NCBI RefSeq assembly: GCF_016863175.1
Contig: NZ_BOOJ01000010.1
Coordinates: 1-64,000 of the forward strand
Origin: Paraplanobispora siamensis
Lineage (GTDB): Bacteria > Actinomycetota > Actinomycetes > Streptosporangiales > Streptosporangiaceae
Direction of reading: 5' to 3'
Length of the DNA stretch: 64,000 nt
The position numbers and the translations under genes are program-made. Positions within the stretch are counted from its first letter, which is position 1; every line of letters starts with the position of its first letter. Of this stretch, positions 43,868 to 51,638 are shown in pieces. The notes below the pieces were generated by a model. It was not told the DNA's origin. It did not search any database and was given only the letters and a program-made list of their open reading frames with translations.

Positions 43868-45094
43868 ATGAGCGTGCTCACCCAGGAAGCCCGGGGCCGC
43901 ACCCAGACAAGGCCGGGACCCCTGGCATGGTTGCTCGTGCTGGGCATCGTCCTCGCCGCGCTGAACCTGCGCACCGCCGTCACCAGCGTCGGACCGGTCC
44001 TCGACCACATCTCGGCGGGCCTGGGCATGTCCGGGGCCGGGGTCGGGTTGCTGACCACCCTCCCCGTGCTCATCTTCGCCACGGTCGGCGCGGTGACCCC
44101 CGCGATGGCCAGGAAGGCCGGCGACCACCGGCTGCTGCTGCTCGCCCTGCTCGCGCTGGGCGCGGGCCTGCTGATCCGCGCGATGGTGGACTCGGCGGAG
44201 GTCTTCCTGTTCAGCAGCGCCCTGGCGCTGTCCGGCGGAGCGGTGGGCAACGTGCTCATCCCCACCCTGATCAAGCGCCACTTCCCGGGCCGGGCCGGGA
44301 CCATGACCACCGTCTACACCACGGCCCTCGCGGTCGGCACGATGCTCGCCGCCGCGGCGACCGTCCCGATCGAGCGGGCCGCCGACGGCAACTGGCACGT
44401 CGCGCTCGGGGTGTGGGCGGCGCTGGCCGCCGTCGCCGCGCTCCCGTGGCTGGTGCTGCTGCGCGCCGAGCCGGAGAGCACCGGCGCCCGCGCCCTCGGC
44501 ATGCGGACGCTGCTGCGCAGCAGGCTGGCCTGGGCGGTCGCCGCCTACTTCGGGACGCAGAGCATGGTCGCCTACATCATGTTCGGGTTCCTGCCGACGA
44601 TCCTCACCGACGGCGGCCTCACCACCGGCCAGGCCGGTCTGCTGCTGGGCGTCTTCACCGCCATCAGCATCCCCGTCTCCCTGATCGTGCCGTCGGTCGC
44701 CGAGAAGTTCTCCGACCAGCGCCCCGTGGTGGCGGCGTTCGTGGTGTTCTACGTGACCGGCTTCCTCGGCCTGTGGCTGGCCCCGGCCGCCTGGGCCTGG
44801 CTGTTCGTGGTCCTGGTCGGGATCGGGATGGGCTCCTTCCCGCTGGCGCTGACCATGCTCGCCCTGCGCACCCGCACCCCCGAGGCCACCGCCGCGCTGT
44901 CCGCCTTCGGGCAGAGCGCCGGATACCTCATCGCCGGCGCCGGTCCGCTGGTCGTCGGCGTGATGCACGAGGCGACCGGCGGCTGGACGGCGCCCTTCGC
45001 GCTGTTGTTCGCCGTGGTCGCGGTGCAGCTCGCCGTCGGCTGGTACGCCGGTCGCTCGCGCTATCTGGAGGACGAGCGGGCCCTGGCCCGCTGA
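43868..45094 (+). CDS. CynX/NimT-family MFS transporter
   Basis: 408 aa, about 12 helices. ALNLRTAVTSVGPVLDHIS near residue 38 is the signature of the cyanate/nitroimidazole (CynX/NimT) MFS group. It is an integral membrane exporter or importer of small anions or drugs; the substrate is unknown. ATG 43868 has CAGGAGG upstream. It ends at a strong 14-bp hairpin. Confidence 0.88.
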   Translation: MSVLTQEARGRTQTRPGPLAWLLVLGIVLAALNLRTAVTSVGPVLDHISAGLGMSGAGVGLLTTLPVLIFATVGAVTPAMARKAGDHRLLLLALLALGAGLLIRAMVDSAEVFLFSSALALSGGAVGNVLIPTLIKRHFPGRAGTMTTVYTTALAVGTMLAAAATVPIERAADGNWHVALGVWAALAAVAALPWLVLLRAEPESTGARALGMRTLLRSRLAWAVAAYFGTQSMVAYIMFGFLPTILTDGGLTTGQAGLLLGVFTAISIPVSLIVPSVAEKFSDQRPVVAAFVVFYVTGFLGLWLAPAAWAWLFVVLVGIGMGSFPLALTMLALRTRTPEATAALSAFGQSAGYLIAGAGPLVVGVMHEATGGWTAPFALLFAVVAVQLAVGWYAGRSRYLEDERALAR

Positions 45095-45107
45095 GTCCCG
45101 GAGCGGG

Positions 45108-45146
45108 GTACGGCCTGCGCCTCCTCGGGGGCGGCGCAGGCCGTAC
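45108..45146 (+). terminator. Perfect 14-bp hairpin terminator
   Basis: GTACGGCCTGCGCC (45108-45121) pairs perfectly with GGCGCAGGCCGTAC (45133-45146) around an 11-nt loop, 14 nt after the transporter stop. No T-run. Confidence 0.85.
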
Positions 45147-45161
45147 TGGCATCATGAGGGC

Positions 45162-46019
45162 ATGAAGATCGAGGCATCGACGCTGGTCACCTATCCGGCG
45201 GGAGACGTGGGGGGAAGCTCGGCGGTCGTGGGGATCGTGCCGGTGGGGGACCGGCACGGCGTGATCGTCACCGAGACCCCCTTCCACCCGCTGGACCACA
45301 CCTGGCCGGACCAGCCCGCCGACACCGGCACGATCGGCGGCGTCCCGGTCCTCGACTGCGTCACCGGAGCCGTTCAGGACGGCGGGGAGACCGTCCACCT
45401 CGGCGCGGACATCCCGGTCCGCCGGGGGACCGAGGGCTGGCACTGGCTCGTCGTCCACGTGACCGGCACGCCCCCGCCGAGCCCGCCCGACGGCGAGGTC
45501 GAGCTGGCGGTGGACGCGCGGCACCGCCGGGCCCTGTCGGCCGGGCACACCGCCTGCCACCTGGCCGCCCTGGCGCTCAACGCCGCGCTGGCCGATCGCT
45601 GGCGCAAGGAGATCCCGGCCGACGGGCTGGGCAATCCCGACTTCGACCAGACGGCCATCACCTCCTCTCGGATCACCCCGTACGGCAGCCGCGACGTCTA
45701 CCGGCTGGGCAAGTCCCTGCGTCGCAAGGGCTTCACCGCCGACGGGCTGGCCGAGGAGCTCCCGGAGATCGCCCGGCGGGCCGGAGACCGGCTCAAGGAG
45801 TGGATCGCGGCCGACGCCCCGGTCCGGGTCGATAGCCCAGGACCCGAGCTGACCGCCCGCCGTACCTGGCACTGCGACCTGCCCGAGGGGGCGGTGAGCA
45901 TCCCGTGCGGGGGCACGCACCTGTCGCGCACCTCCGAGCTCGGGACGGCCACCGTCACCCTGGAGCTGTCGGCCGACGGCTCGGAGCTGACCATGCTCAC
46001 CGCGGTGTCCCCGGACTGA
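45162..46019 (+). CDS. Alanyl-tRNA editing (AlaX)-like protein
   Basis: 285 aa. The metal-binding pairs of the tRNA_SAD editing domain are present: HTACH (His129, His133) in SAGHTACHLAALALN, and CGGTH (Cys249, His253) in PCGGTHLSRTSELG. This matches AlaX and AlaRS editing domains, which deacylate Ser-tRNA(Ala) or Gly-tRNA(Ala). The sequence between the two pairs is longer than in minimal AlaX. There is no catalytic synthetase core. CATCAT lies 6 nt before ATG 45162, so it may be leaderless. It sits between two tRNA-Ala genes. Confidence 0.75.
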   Translation: MKIEASTLVTYPAGDVGGSSAVVGIVPVGDRHGVIVTETPFHPLDHTWPDQPADTGTIGGVPVLDCVTGAVQDGGETVHLGADIPVRRGTEGWHWLVVHVTGTPPPSPPDGEVELAVDARHRRALSAGHTACHLAALALNAALADRWRKEIPADGLGNPDFDQTAITSSRITPYGSRDVYRLGKSLRRKGFTADGLAEELPEIARRAGDRLKEWIAADAPVRVDSPGPELTARRTWHCDLPEGAVSIPCGGTHLSRTSELGTATVTLELSADGSELTMLTAVSPD

Positions 46020-46078
46020 CCGGCCTCCCCGTGACCGGCGACGGCCCCCGCGTCGTCGCCGGTCACCGGGTGACGGGG

Positions 46079-47242
46079 TCAGGCCGCCACGGGCGAACCC
46101 ACGGCGCGCAGCGCGCCGCGGGCCGCCGCCAGGGCGCTGTGCGTGGAGACCTCGCTGAGCATGCCCGGGGCCGCGACCGAGTCACCGGCCAGCCAGACGC
46201 CGTCACCCCGGTCGATCGCCGGCCGGTCCCGCCAGGAGGTGCCGGGCAGGTCCAGGGCGCCGCTGCGGCCGTTCGACACCGCCTCCCGCCGCCAGGTCGT
46301 GCGCTCACGCCAGCCCGGCAGGGCCAGGTCGGCCAGGCGCTCCAGCCGGGCGAGCCCGTCGGCCTTCGCCTCACCCGCCCGCAGCGGCATCTCCAGCTGC
46401 GCGAGCGTGTGCCCGGCCGGGGCCAGCGTGCGGTCCGCCATGCCGTACTGCTCGACGAACCCGCCCTCGTCCAGGTCCGAGGCGAAGAACACGTCCCGCG
46501 GGCTGCGGGCGAGCCCGAGATCCAGCAGGACCGCCCGGCCGCTCTCCCAGCGCAGGGACTCCTCGCCCAGCAGGGGCCCGGCCGCCTCCAGCGAGGTCGC
46601 GACGATCACGGGCGTGTCCTCCGGCAGGCGGTCCACCCGCGATCCGGTCTCGATCCGCACGCCGAGCCCGCGGGCGTGGGCGGCCATCCGTTCGACCACC
46701 TTCCGCCAGCCGCCGACGACGTAGCGCGGGGCCGGATACTGCGGCGCGCTCGCCCGCAGCGCCCGCTCCCAGACGAACGCGGCCGACAGCCGCCCGGGGT
46801 CGGCGTCGAAGGTGATGACGCCCACGAGCCCGCAGGCCGCGCGCATCGCCTCCGCGCCGAAGCGCTCGGTGGCCCAGCTGCGGAAGTCCTGATCCACCGG
46901 GGCCACCGCCTTGCGCTTGGTCAGCGCGCTCACCAGCGGCCAGGGAGGGGTCAGGGTCAGGCGGCCGCCGTACCGGAGCCGGCTCCGCGCGATCTCGCCG
47001 AGCGTGGGCTTGCGGAACGGCTGGACCAGCCTGCGGGCCGCCATCCAGCGCCACGGCGCGCCGTCGGAGTAGAACACGTGCGGCCCGTCGTTGGCGATGT
47101 ACGGCGCCGCGGACGAGCGGGCCCGTCCGCCGAGCGACCGATGGGCCTCGTGGAGGGTGACGGCGGCGCCGCCCTCGGCGCACGCGATGGCCGCGGTGAG
47201 CCCGGCGAGGCCGCCGCCGATGATGGTGATTTCTCGTCTCAT
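46079..47242 (-). CDS. FAD-dependent oxidoreductase (amine oxidase/phytoene desaturase-like), ECF41 partner
   Basis: 387 aa. The N-terminal Rossmann fingerprint ITIIGGGLAGLTAAIACAEG has GGGLAG at residues 9-14. HEAHRSLGGRARS follows, and near the C-terminus VWLAGDSVAAPGMLSEVS gives the second FAD contact. The substrate is unknown. The start ATG 47242 is chosen because an ECF-type -10 (CGTC at 47252-47255) lies 9 nt upstream; ATG 47251 abuts that box. It lies 58 nt downstream of the ECF41 sigma gene and carries the same promoter motif. Confidence 0.85.
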   Translation of the reverse strand: MRREITIIGGGLAGLTAAIACAEGGAAVTLHEAHRSLGGRARSSAAPYIANDGPHVFYSDGAPWRWMAARRLVQPFRKPTLGEIARSRLRYGGRLTLTPPWPLVSALTKRKAVAPVDQDFRSWATERFGAEAMRAACGLVGVITFDADPGRLSAAFVWERALRASAPQYPAPRYVVGGWRKVVERMAAHARGLGVRIETGSRVDRLPEDTPVIVATSLEAAGPLLGEESLRWESGRAVLLDLGLARSPRDVFFASDLDEGGFVEQYGMADRTLAPAGHTLAQLEMPLRAGEAKADGLARLERLADLALPGWRERTTWRREAVSNGRSGALDLPGTSWRDRPAIDRGDGVWLAGDSVAAPGMLSEVSTHSALAAARGALRAVGSPVAA

Positions 47243-47251
47243 GCCCCTCAT

Positions 47252-47279
47252 GACGCGAGGCGTCACGGCATTCGTGACA
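47252..47279 (-). promoter_or_regulatory. ECF41-type promoter of the FAD oxidoreductase
   Basis: Minus strand TGTCACG (47279-47273), 17-bp spacer, CGTC (47255-47252). This matches the known ECF41 consensus TGTCACA-N16/17-CGTC and is identical in layout to the sigma gene promoter. Confidence 0.75.
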
Positions 47280-47305
47280 TCACAGGCCGGATTCGTGACA
47301 TCACA
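47270..47305. repeat. 15-bp direct repeat, 21-bp period, at the oxidoreductase promoter
   Basis: ATTCGTGACATCACA occurs at 47270-47284 and 47291-47305. Each copy contains the TGTCACG -35 on the minus strand. The distal copy overlaps the sigma gene stop codon. The 21-bp period places both on one DNA face. Confidence 0.9.
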
Positions 47306-48200
47306 CGCGGGAGAGTTTCTCCGGGTTGACGACAAGATAGATCGTCTCGATCAGCCCGTCCCGCACGACCAGGGAGAACATCGTGATCGCCCGCCCGCCG
47401 GCGGTGACCACGGCCGCCGGGGCGTCGTTGACCTCCGGGAACTCCACGGTGATGCCGTCGGCTTCGGTGAGGCCGACGGACTCCAGGAACCGCCGGGCGC
47501 CCGTCTCGGACGCGATCGAGATGAGAAGACGCGCGATCTTGTCGGCGCCGGTGATGCTCCGCAGCGGCGCCCTGACCTTCCCGCCGCCGTCGCCCACCAG
47601 CGTGGCGTCGGCGGCGAGCATCGAGACGAGGCCCTCCAGGTCCCCGTCCACGGCGGCGCCGATGAAACGCTCGGTGATCTCCCGGCGCCTGGCCCGGTCC
47701 ACCTCGAACCTCGGGCGCCGCTCCTCGACGTGCCGCCGCGCCCGGCGCGAGAGCTGCCGGGCCGTCGCCTCGCTGCGCCCGATCGCCTCCCCGATCTCCG
47801 CGTACGGCAGGCCGAACGCCTCCCGCAGCACGAACACCGCCCGCTCCAGCGGCGAGAGGGTCTCCAGCACCACCAGCAGCGCCAGCTCCACCGAGGTGGT
47901 CAGCTCCACCCGCTCGGCCACGTCCGCGCCGGTGGCGACCGGCTCGGGCAGCCACTCCCCGACATAGGACTCCCGGCGGGCCCCGATCCGCCGCAGCCGG
48001 TCGATGGACAGCCGGGTGGTCACCCTGATCAGGTAGGCCCGGTCGTCCTCGACGACGCCGGCGTCCACACCCGACCAGCGCAACCACGCCTCCTGCACGA
48101 CGTCCTCGGCGTCGGCGACGGTGCCCAGGATCCGGTAGGCCACCCCGGTCAGCAGGTCGCGGTGTCGTTCGAAGCGTTCGACGGTCATCTCGACGGACAT
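47301..48200 (-). CDS. ECF41-type sigma factor with SnoaL-like C-terminal domain
   Basis: 299 aa. Sigma region 2 (residues 8-75, GTVADAEDVVQEAWLRW) and region 4 (105-160, LSPLERAVFVLREAFGLPY, EIGEAIGRSEATARQLSRR) are followed by an NTF2/SnoaL-like domain (170-299). ECF41 signatures are present: WLPEP at 83-87 in the linker, DGGGK at 204-208, and NPEKL at 292-296. In this group the fused domain controls sigma activity and no anti-sigma factor is needed. ATG 48200 is chosen because the -10 CGTC ends 8 nt upstream; a GTG at 48218 would lie within the promoter. Confidence 0.92.
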   Translation of the reverse strand: MSVEMTVERFERHRDLLTGVAYRILGTVADAEDVVQEAWLRWSGVDAGVVEDDRAYLIRVTTRLSIDRLRRIGARRESYVGEWLPEPVATGADVAERVELTTSVELALLVVLETLSPLERAVFVLREAFGLPYAEIGEAIGRSEATARQLSRRARRHVEERRPRFEVDRARRREITERFIGAAVDGDLEGLVSMLAADATLVGDGGGKVRAPLRSITGADKIARLLISIASETGARRFLESVGLTEADGITVEFPEVNDAPAAVVTAGGRAITMFSLVVRDGLIETIYLVVNPEKLSRV

Positions 48201-48208
48201 GGACCTAG

Positions 48209-48236
48209 GACGTATCACGCCCTGCCCGGCGTGACA
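48209..48236 (-). promoter_or_regulatory. ECF41-type autoregulatory promoter of the sigma gene
   Basis: Minus strand TGTCACG (48236-48230), 17-bp spacer, CGTC (48212-48209). The start codon at 48200 follows after 8 nt, so the transcript should be leaderless or nearly so. Confidence 0.72.
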
Positions 48237-48336
48237 TCTTCAGGGAGAGACCGCCCATAATGATGGCGCGAGGCGGTCACGGAGTCGGCTAGGATTCTTC
48301 TGTGCCGCGTTCCGCGAGGGACACTCCACACCGCAA

Positions 48337-48409
48337 GGGGCTATGGCGCAGCTGGTAGCGCGCCTCCATGGCATGGAGGAGGTCTGGGGTTCGAATCCCC
48401 ATAGCTCCA
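48337..48409 (+). tRNA. tRNA-Ala (anticodon GGC), second copy
   Basis: 73 nt, identical to the tRNA at 31976-32048 in every position. Upstream sequence is unrelated to that of the first copy. TAGGAT near 48292 may be its own -10. Confidence 0.97.
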
Positions 48410-48419
48410 CAGTGTGAAG

Positions 48420-48464
48420 CGAGATCCCGTCTGATCATCTCGATCGGGCGGGATCTCGTCGTCT
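48420..48464 (+). terminator. Hairpin terminator after the second tRNA-Ala
   Basis: Same hairpin as at 32059. The pair corresponding to G32061-C32095 is A-T here (a compensatory change), one other arm position differs to a T-G pair, and loop ATCTC is unchanged. The tail reads GTCTTC. Confidence 0.8.
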
Positions 48465-48540
48465 TCCCGGATGCCGTGGCCGCCGGCGGGCTCGTCCGGG
48501 AGACCGTCTGACTTTCCTGATCACCTTGTGATCATGCGCG

Positions 48541-49412
48541 CCGTACGGCGGTTTGTGCCGGGCAGGTGAGCCCACCCGTGGAGCGCGTCCGTGGCCGGCC
48601 GGGTGTCGCCCACCCGGGCTGCGCCGTACGGCAGACGGACCCGACCGCCACGCCGGAGCAGAAACGGCGAAGGATGCTGAGGATCGAGGTGGACGACGAA
48701 GCGGTCGAGCAGTTTCGGAACGCGTTGCGGCTCGTCCTCGCCTATGGCCGAGAGGCCGCGCGCCCGGGCGTTGTCCACCTGTGACGCGACGACGCCAGGA
48801 TGTATCGGCCGTTGGAGACGGCCGGACTCACCGCTGCAGCATCCGGCCACCGGCGGAACCCCGAAGGCGGAGTAACGAACCTGCCCTCCAGCACCTTCGG
48901 AGATCGAGCAAGACACCCCGTGACCCTCCATCCGGAGGGACAGTCTTGCGGAACACCCCTGTCGAGAGGCGGTCCTGCAGTCACCGACCCACCTGTACGA
49001 CCTTCTCCGCGCCTTATGGCCCGTCCTCCCCCATCCGCCGGTGTGCCCGGTGTTCACCGACCGGATACGGGGATGCCGTGTTCCACGGGCGCGTCACGGA
49101 CGTTGTCGGTGATGTGCCACAGCCGCGCGGTGCCGTCTGCGCCGGCGGTGGCCAGCAGGTGCCCGTCGGGGTGGAAGGCGATCGCGGAGATCGACCGCGC
49201 CGGAAGGTGATCGATGGAGTGGACGGGACGCTGCCCCGAGCCTTCCGGGGCGCCAGGTGGCGGCAGGAGGGTCGCAGCAACATCACGCCCCGCTCGGCCC
49301 GATAGGCACCCGGCTCGGCCGCCGTGCGGCGCAGCGTGGGCGGGCAGCACCCGGCCCGGCGGGGAGACGCCTGACGGGTGGGCTCACCCGCCCGGTACGC
49401 ATCGCCGTACTG
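48541..49412. repeat. Imperfect 40-bp inverted repeat around a decayed region
   Basis: Bases 48541-48580 and, inverted, 49373-49412 match at 33 of 40 positions, with the core ACGGGTGGGCTCACC shared. They bracket about 800 bases without an intact gene except a WD40 remnant. A short open frame at 48674-48784 (RIEVDDEAVEQFRNALRLVL) could be a gene fragment. Nothing else is supported in 48465-49467. Confidence 0.5.
49054..49270 (-). pseudogene. WD40 repeat gene remnant
   Basis: On the minus strand, one clear WD40 blade remains: [20 protein letters not shown] followed by TARLWHI, then about 20 residues to the stop at 49054. It is very similar in style to the blades of the WD40 gene at 32838-33815. 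Upstream the frame loses similarity and there is no start signal. Confidence 0.55.
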
Positions 49413-49467
49413 CTCTCCGCTTCAGGAGTCACTCATCTGACACCGGCGGACGGCCCGGTGTGTCCGG

Positions 49468-50109
49468 TCATGTGGGTTCTCGTCCCTGCTCCTGCCGGGG
49501 GCGTATCAGGCGGTCGGCCTGGTTGAGGACGGCCTGCAGGTACCGGCGTGCGGCGGCGGGGTCGGCCGGGGAGTCCTGGTCGACGAGCATGCGGTACACG
49601 GCCGCGCCCACGACCATGTCGATCACGGTGTCGAGGTCGGCGTCGGCGGCCAGCCGGCCGTCGCGGCGGGCGCGTTCCAGCGCGGCGTGGATCAGCCGGC
49701 GGCGGGGCCGGATGTACTGCTCGCGGTAGGTGGCCAGCAGCGACGGCTGGGTGACGCTGGAGCCGATGAGCTGGGCGAGGATCGCCCGGAAGCGGGCGTC
49801 GCCGAGGGTGTTCGCCCAGGAGTCCATGAGCCGCCCGTCGACCGGCTGCGCCGCGGCGTCGGCGGTGGTCCAGATGTCGTCCTCGGGGACGAGGGTGCGG
49901 GCTCGTTCGATCGCCTGGATGAGCAGCTCCTCCTTCGACGACCAGCGCCGGTAGACGGTCACCTTGGCCACGCCGGCGCGCTTGGCGATCTGCTCGATGT
50001 TGGCGCCCTCCAGACCGCGTTCCACGAACAGCTCCAGCGCCGCCTTCATGATCGCATCGTCGGCCTCGGGGTCGCGGGGCCTGCCCCGGGTGCGACGGTC
50101 GGAGGTCAT
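49468..50109 (-). CDS. TetR-family transcriptional regulator
   Basis: 213 aa. The N-terminal helix-turn-helix (residues 18-65, IMKAALELFVERGLEGANIE, then RAGVAKVTVYRRWSSKEELL) is standard. The C-terminal ligand-binding domain (75-205) is of the TetR_C type with GTG-free conserved Arg/Glu helices; the ligand is unknown. ATG 50109 overlaps the stop of the metallo-beta-lactamase gene (4 nt), so they form one operon. A likely operator precedes that operon at 51639. Confidence 0.9.
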   Translation of the reverse strand: MTSDRRTRGRPRDPEADDAIMKAALELFVERGLEGANIEQIAKRAGVAKVTVYRRWSSKEELLIQAIERARTLVPEDDIWTTADAAAQPVDGRLMDSWANTLGDARFRAILAQLIGSSVTQPSLLATYREQYIRPRRRLIHAALERARRDGRLAADADLDTVIDMVVGAAVYRMLVDQDSPADPAAARRYLQAVLNQADRLIRPRQEQGREPT

Positions 50110-51626
50110 CGGAAGTCCACCTTTCCCGGGCCCGTCCCCGAGGAGGGCGCGACGAAGTGGGGGGTGTGCCCGGGCCGCAGCCGCCAGCCGGGGGTGAGGA
50201 CGGTCTCCATGTGCCCGCGCAGCTCCCGCAGCCCCGCCTCGCCGGGCGCGCCCCGGGCGAACACGGAGGCGACCAGGTCGGACTGGTAGCGGGTGTTGTC
50301 GTGGGCGAACAGCGGCACGGTGCCGGGTTCGGAGGCCAGCAGGTGCTGGATGCGCCGGGCGGCCTCGATCTGGCGGACGGTGTCGGCGCCGCCGACGGTC
50401 ATCTGCCGGACCTGGTCGACGGCCAGATGGGGCAGCGTGTAGAGGGTGTCACCCATGAACAGTACGCTGCCGGACTCCAGACGCAGCAGCACGCACATGT
50501 GGCCGGGCGAGTGGCCGGGGGTGGGCAGCAGGATGACGCTGCCGTCGCCGAAGTGGTCCTGGCTGGCGGGGAAGGCGCCGAAGGCGCCGGAGTCGAAGGC
50601 CGGGAAGGAGAGGTCGTCCTCGACCGGGGCGAAGGAGTACGGATACAGCACGCCGTGCTCCCAGTCGCGGCGATCCAGCACCACCGTCGCCCGGGGCAGG
50701 TGGCGCAGCCCTCCCGCGTGGTCCTCGTGGACGTGGGTGAGGAACACCGTGGTGATCTCCCCGGCGTCGTAGCCGAGCCGGGCCAGGCTGACCCGCAGGT
50801 CCTGCCCGAGGGTCATCCGGTACTCGTCGCGCTCGGTCAGCAGGCGCGGGGTCATGTCGTAGTACGCATCGTGATCGTGGGCCTGTTCCCAGCTGACACC
50901 GGCGTCGACCAGCAGCAGGCCGTGCCGGGGGTGGTCGATGAGATAGGCGTAGACCGGCACCACGATCTGCGTCTTGTCCACCAGGGTGCGCAGATAGCCG
51001 TTCAGCCCCTCCCAGCCGGCCAGACCGCCGTAGAACTGGCCGTAGGTGACGACGGTGTCGCCGGTGTGGATCGGGAACACCCGTACGGCGCCGTCGATGA
51101 TCCGCCGCCGCGCGCCCGGGGCGCGCACGGCCGCCTGCCGTTCCCGCTCCGCACGTGCCAGCGCCTCGCGGCGCCGCCGTTCCACCTGGCCGGCCGAGAG
51201 CCCGCTCAGCACGCCCAGCGCCAGCCCGGCACCGGCCGCCAGGAAGGCGCGCCTGCTCTGCCTGGCGCCCCGGCCGCCCGCCGGCCGGCGTCCGCGCAGG
51301 AGGGAGGCCGCCGCCCATGTCAGGCATCCCGCGGCGGCCAGCGCGAGCAGCACCGGCAGGTCCGTGACGTGGTAGACGACCGCGAGATAGAGCCCCAGCG
51401 TGCCCAGGACGGCCGGGACTCCGAGGAACGTCAGCACCCGGCGCCGCGTGGACGGCGGGCCGAGCGCACCGGGCCACAGCAGCCCGGCCATCGCTCCGGC
51501 CGACAGCAGTCCGTAGGCCGCCAGCAGCGGCACCGGCACGTTTTCCAGTCGCAGGACGACCAGCCAGACGGCGCCCACCGCGAGGGCTGGGACGAGCAGC
51601 CCGATCTTGCCCAGGGTCTTCAGCAT
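50106..51626 (-). CDS. Membrane-anchored metallo-beta-lactamase-fold hydrolase
   Basis: 506 aa. Residues 1-112 hold about four membrane helices. A twin-arginine-like motif SRRAFL at 124-129 with a hydrophobic stretch (AAGAGLALGVLSGLSAG) follows. The MBL domain spans residues ~165-480 with HxHxDH at 298-303 (His298, His300, Asp302, His303), TPGHSPGHM, and FMGDTLY. It resembles lactonase/AttM-type MBL enzymes in layout (HVHEDHAGG); the substrate is unknown. ATG 51626 has GAGGTGATC upstream on the minus strand. It is first in the operon with the TetR gene. Confidence 0.82.
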   Translation of the reverse strand: MLKTLGKIGLLVPALAVGAVWLVVLRLENVPVPLLAAYGLLSAGAMAGLLWPGALGPPSTRRRVLTFLGVPAVLGTLGLYLAVVYHVTDLPVLLALAAAGCLTWAAASLLRGRRPAGGRGARQSRRAFLAAGAGLALGVLSGLSAGQVERRRREALARAERERQAAVRAPGARRRIIDGAVRVFPIHTGDTVVTYGQFYGGLAGWEGLNGYLRTLVDKTQIVVPVYAYLIDHPRHGLLLVDAGVSWEQAHDHDAYYDMTPRLLTERDEYRMTLGQDLRVSLARLGYDAGEITTVFLTHVHEDHAGGLRHLPRATVVLDRRDWEHGVLYPYSFAPVEDDLSFPAFDSGAFGAFPASQDHFGDGSVILLPTPGHSPGHMCVLLRLESGSVLFMGDTLYTLPHLAVDQVRQMTVGGADTVRQIEAARRIQHLLASEPGTVPLFAHDNTRYQSDLVASVFARGAPGEAGLRELRGHMETVLTPGWRLRPGHTPHFVAPSSGTGPGKVDFR

Positions 51627-51638
51627 CCGATCACCTCA

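Noticed and set aside
31976-48464. Integrated phage or integrative element between the tRNA-Ala copies
   Set aside because: No integrase, excisionase, replication or transfer gene is present, and whole tRNAs rather than a short att core are duplicated. Kept only as a possible recombination block.
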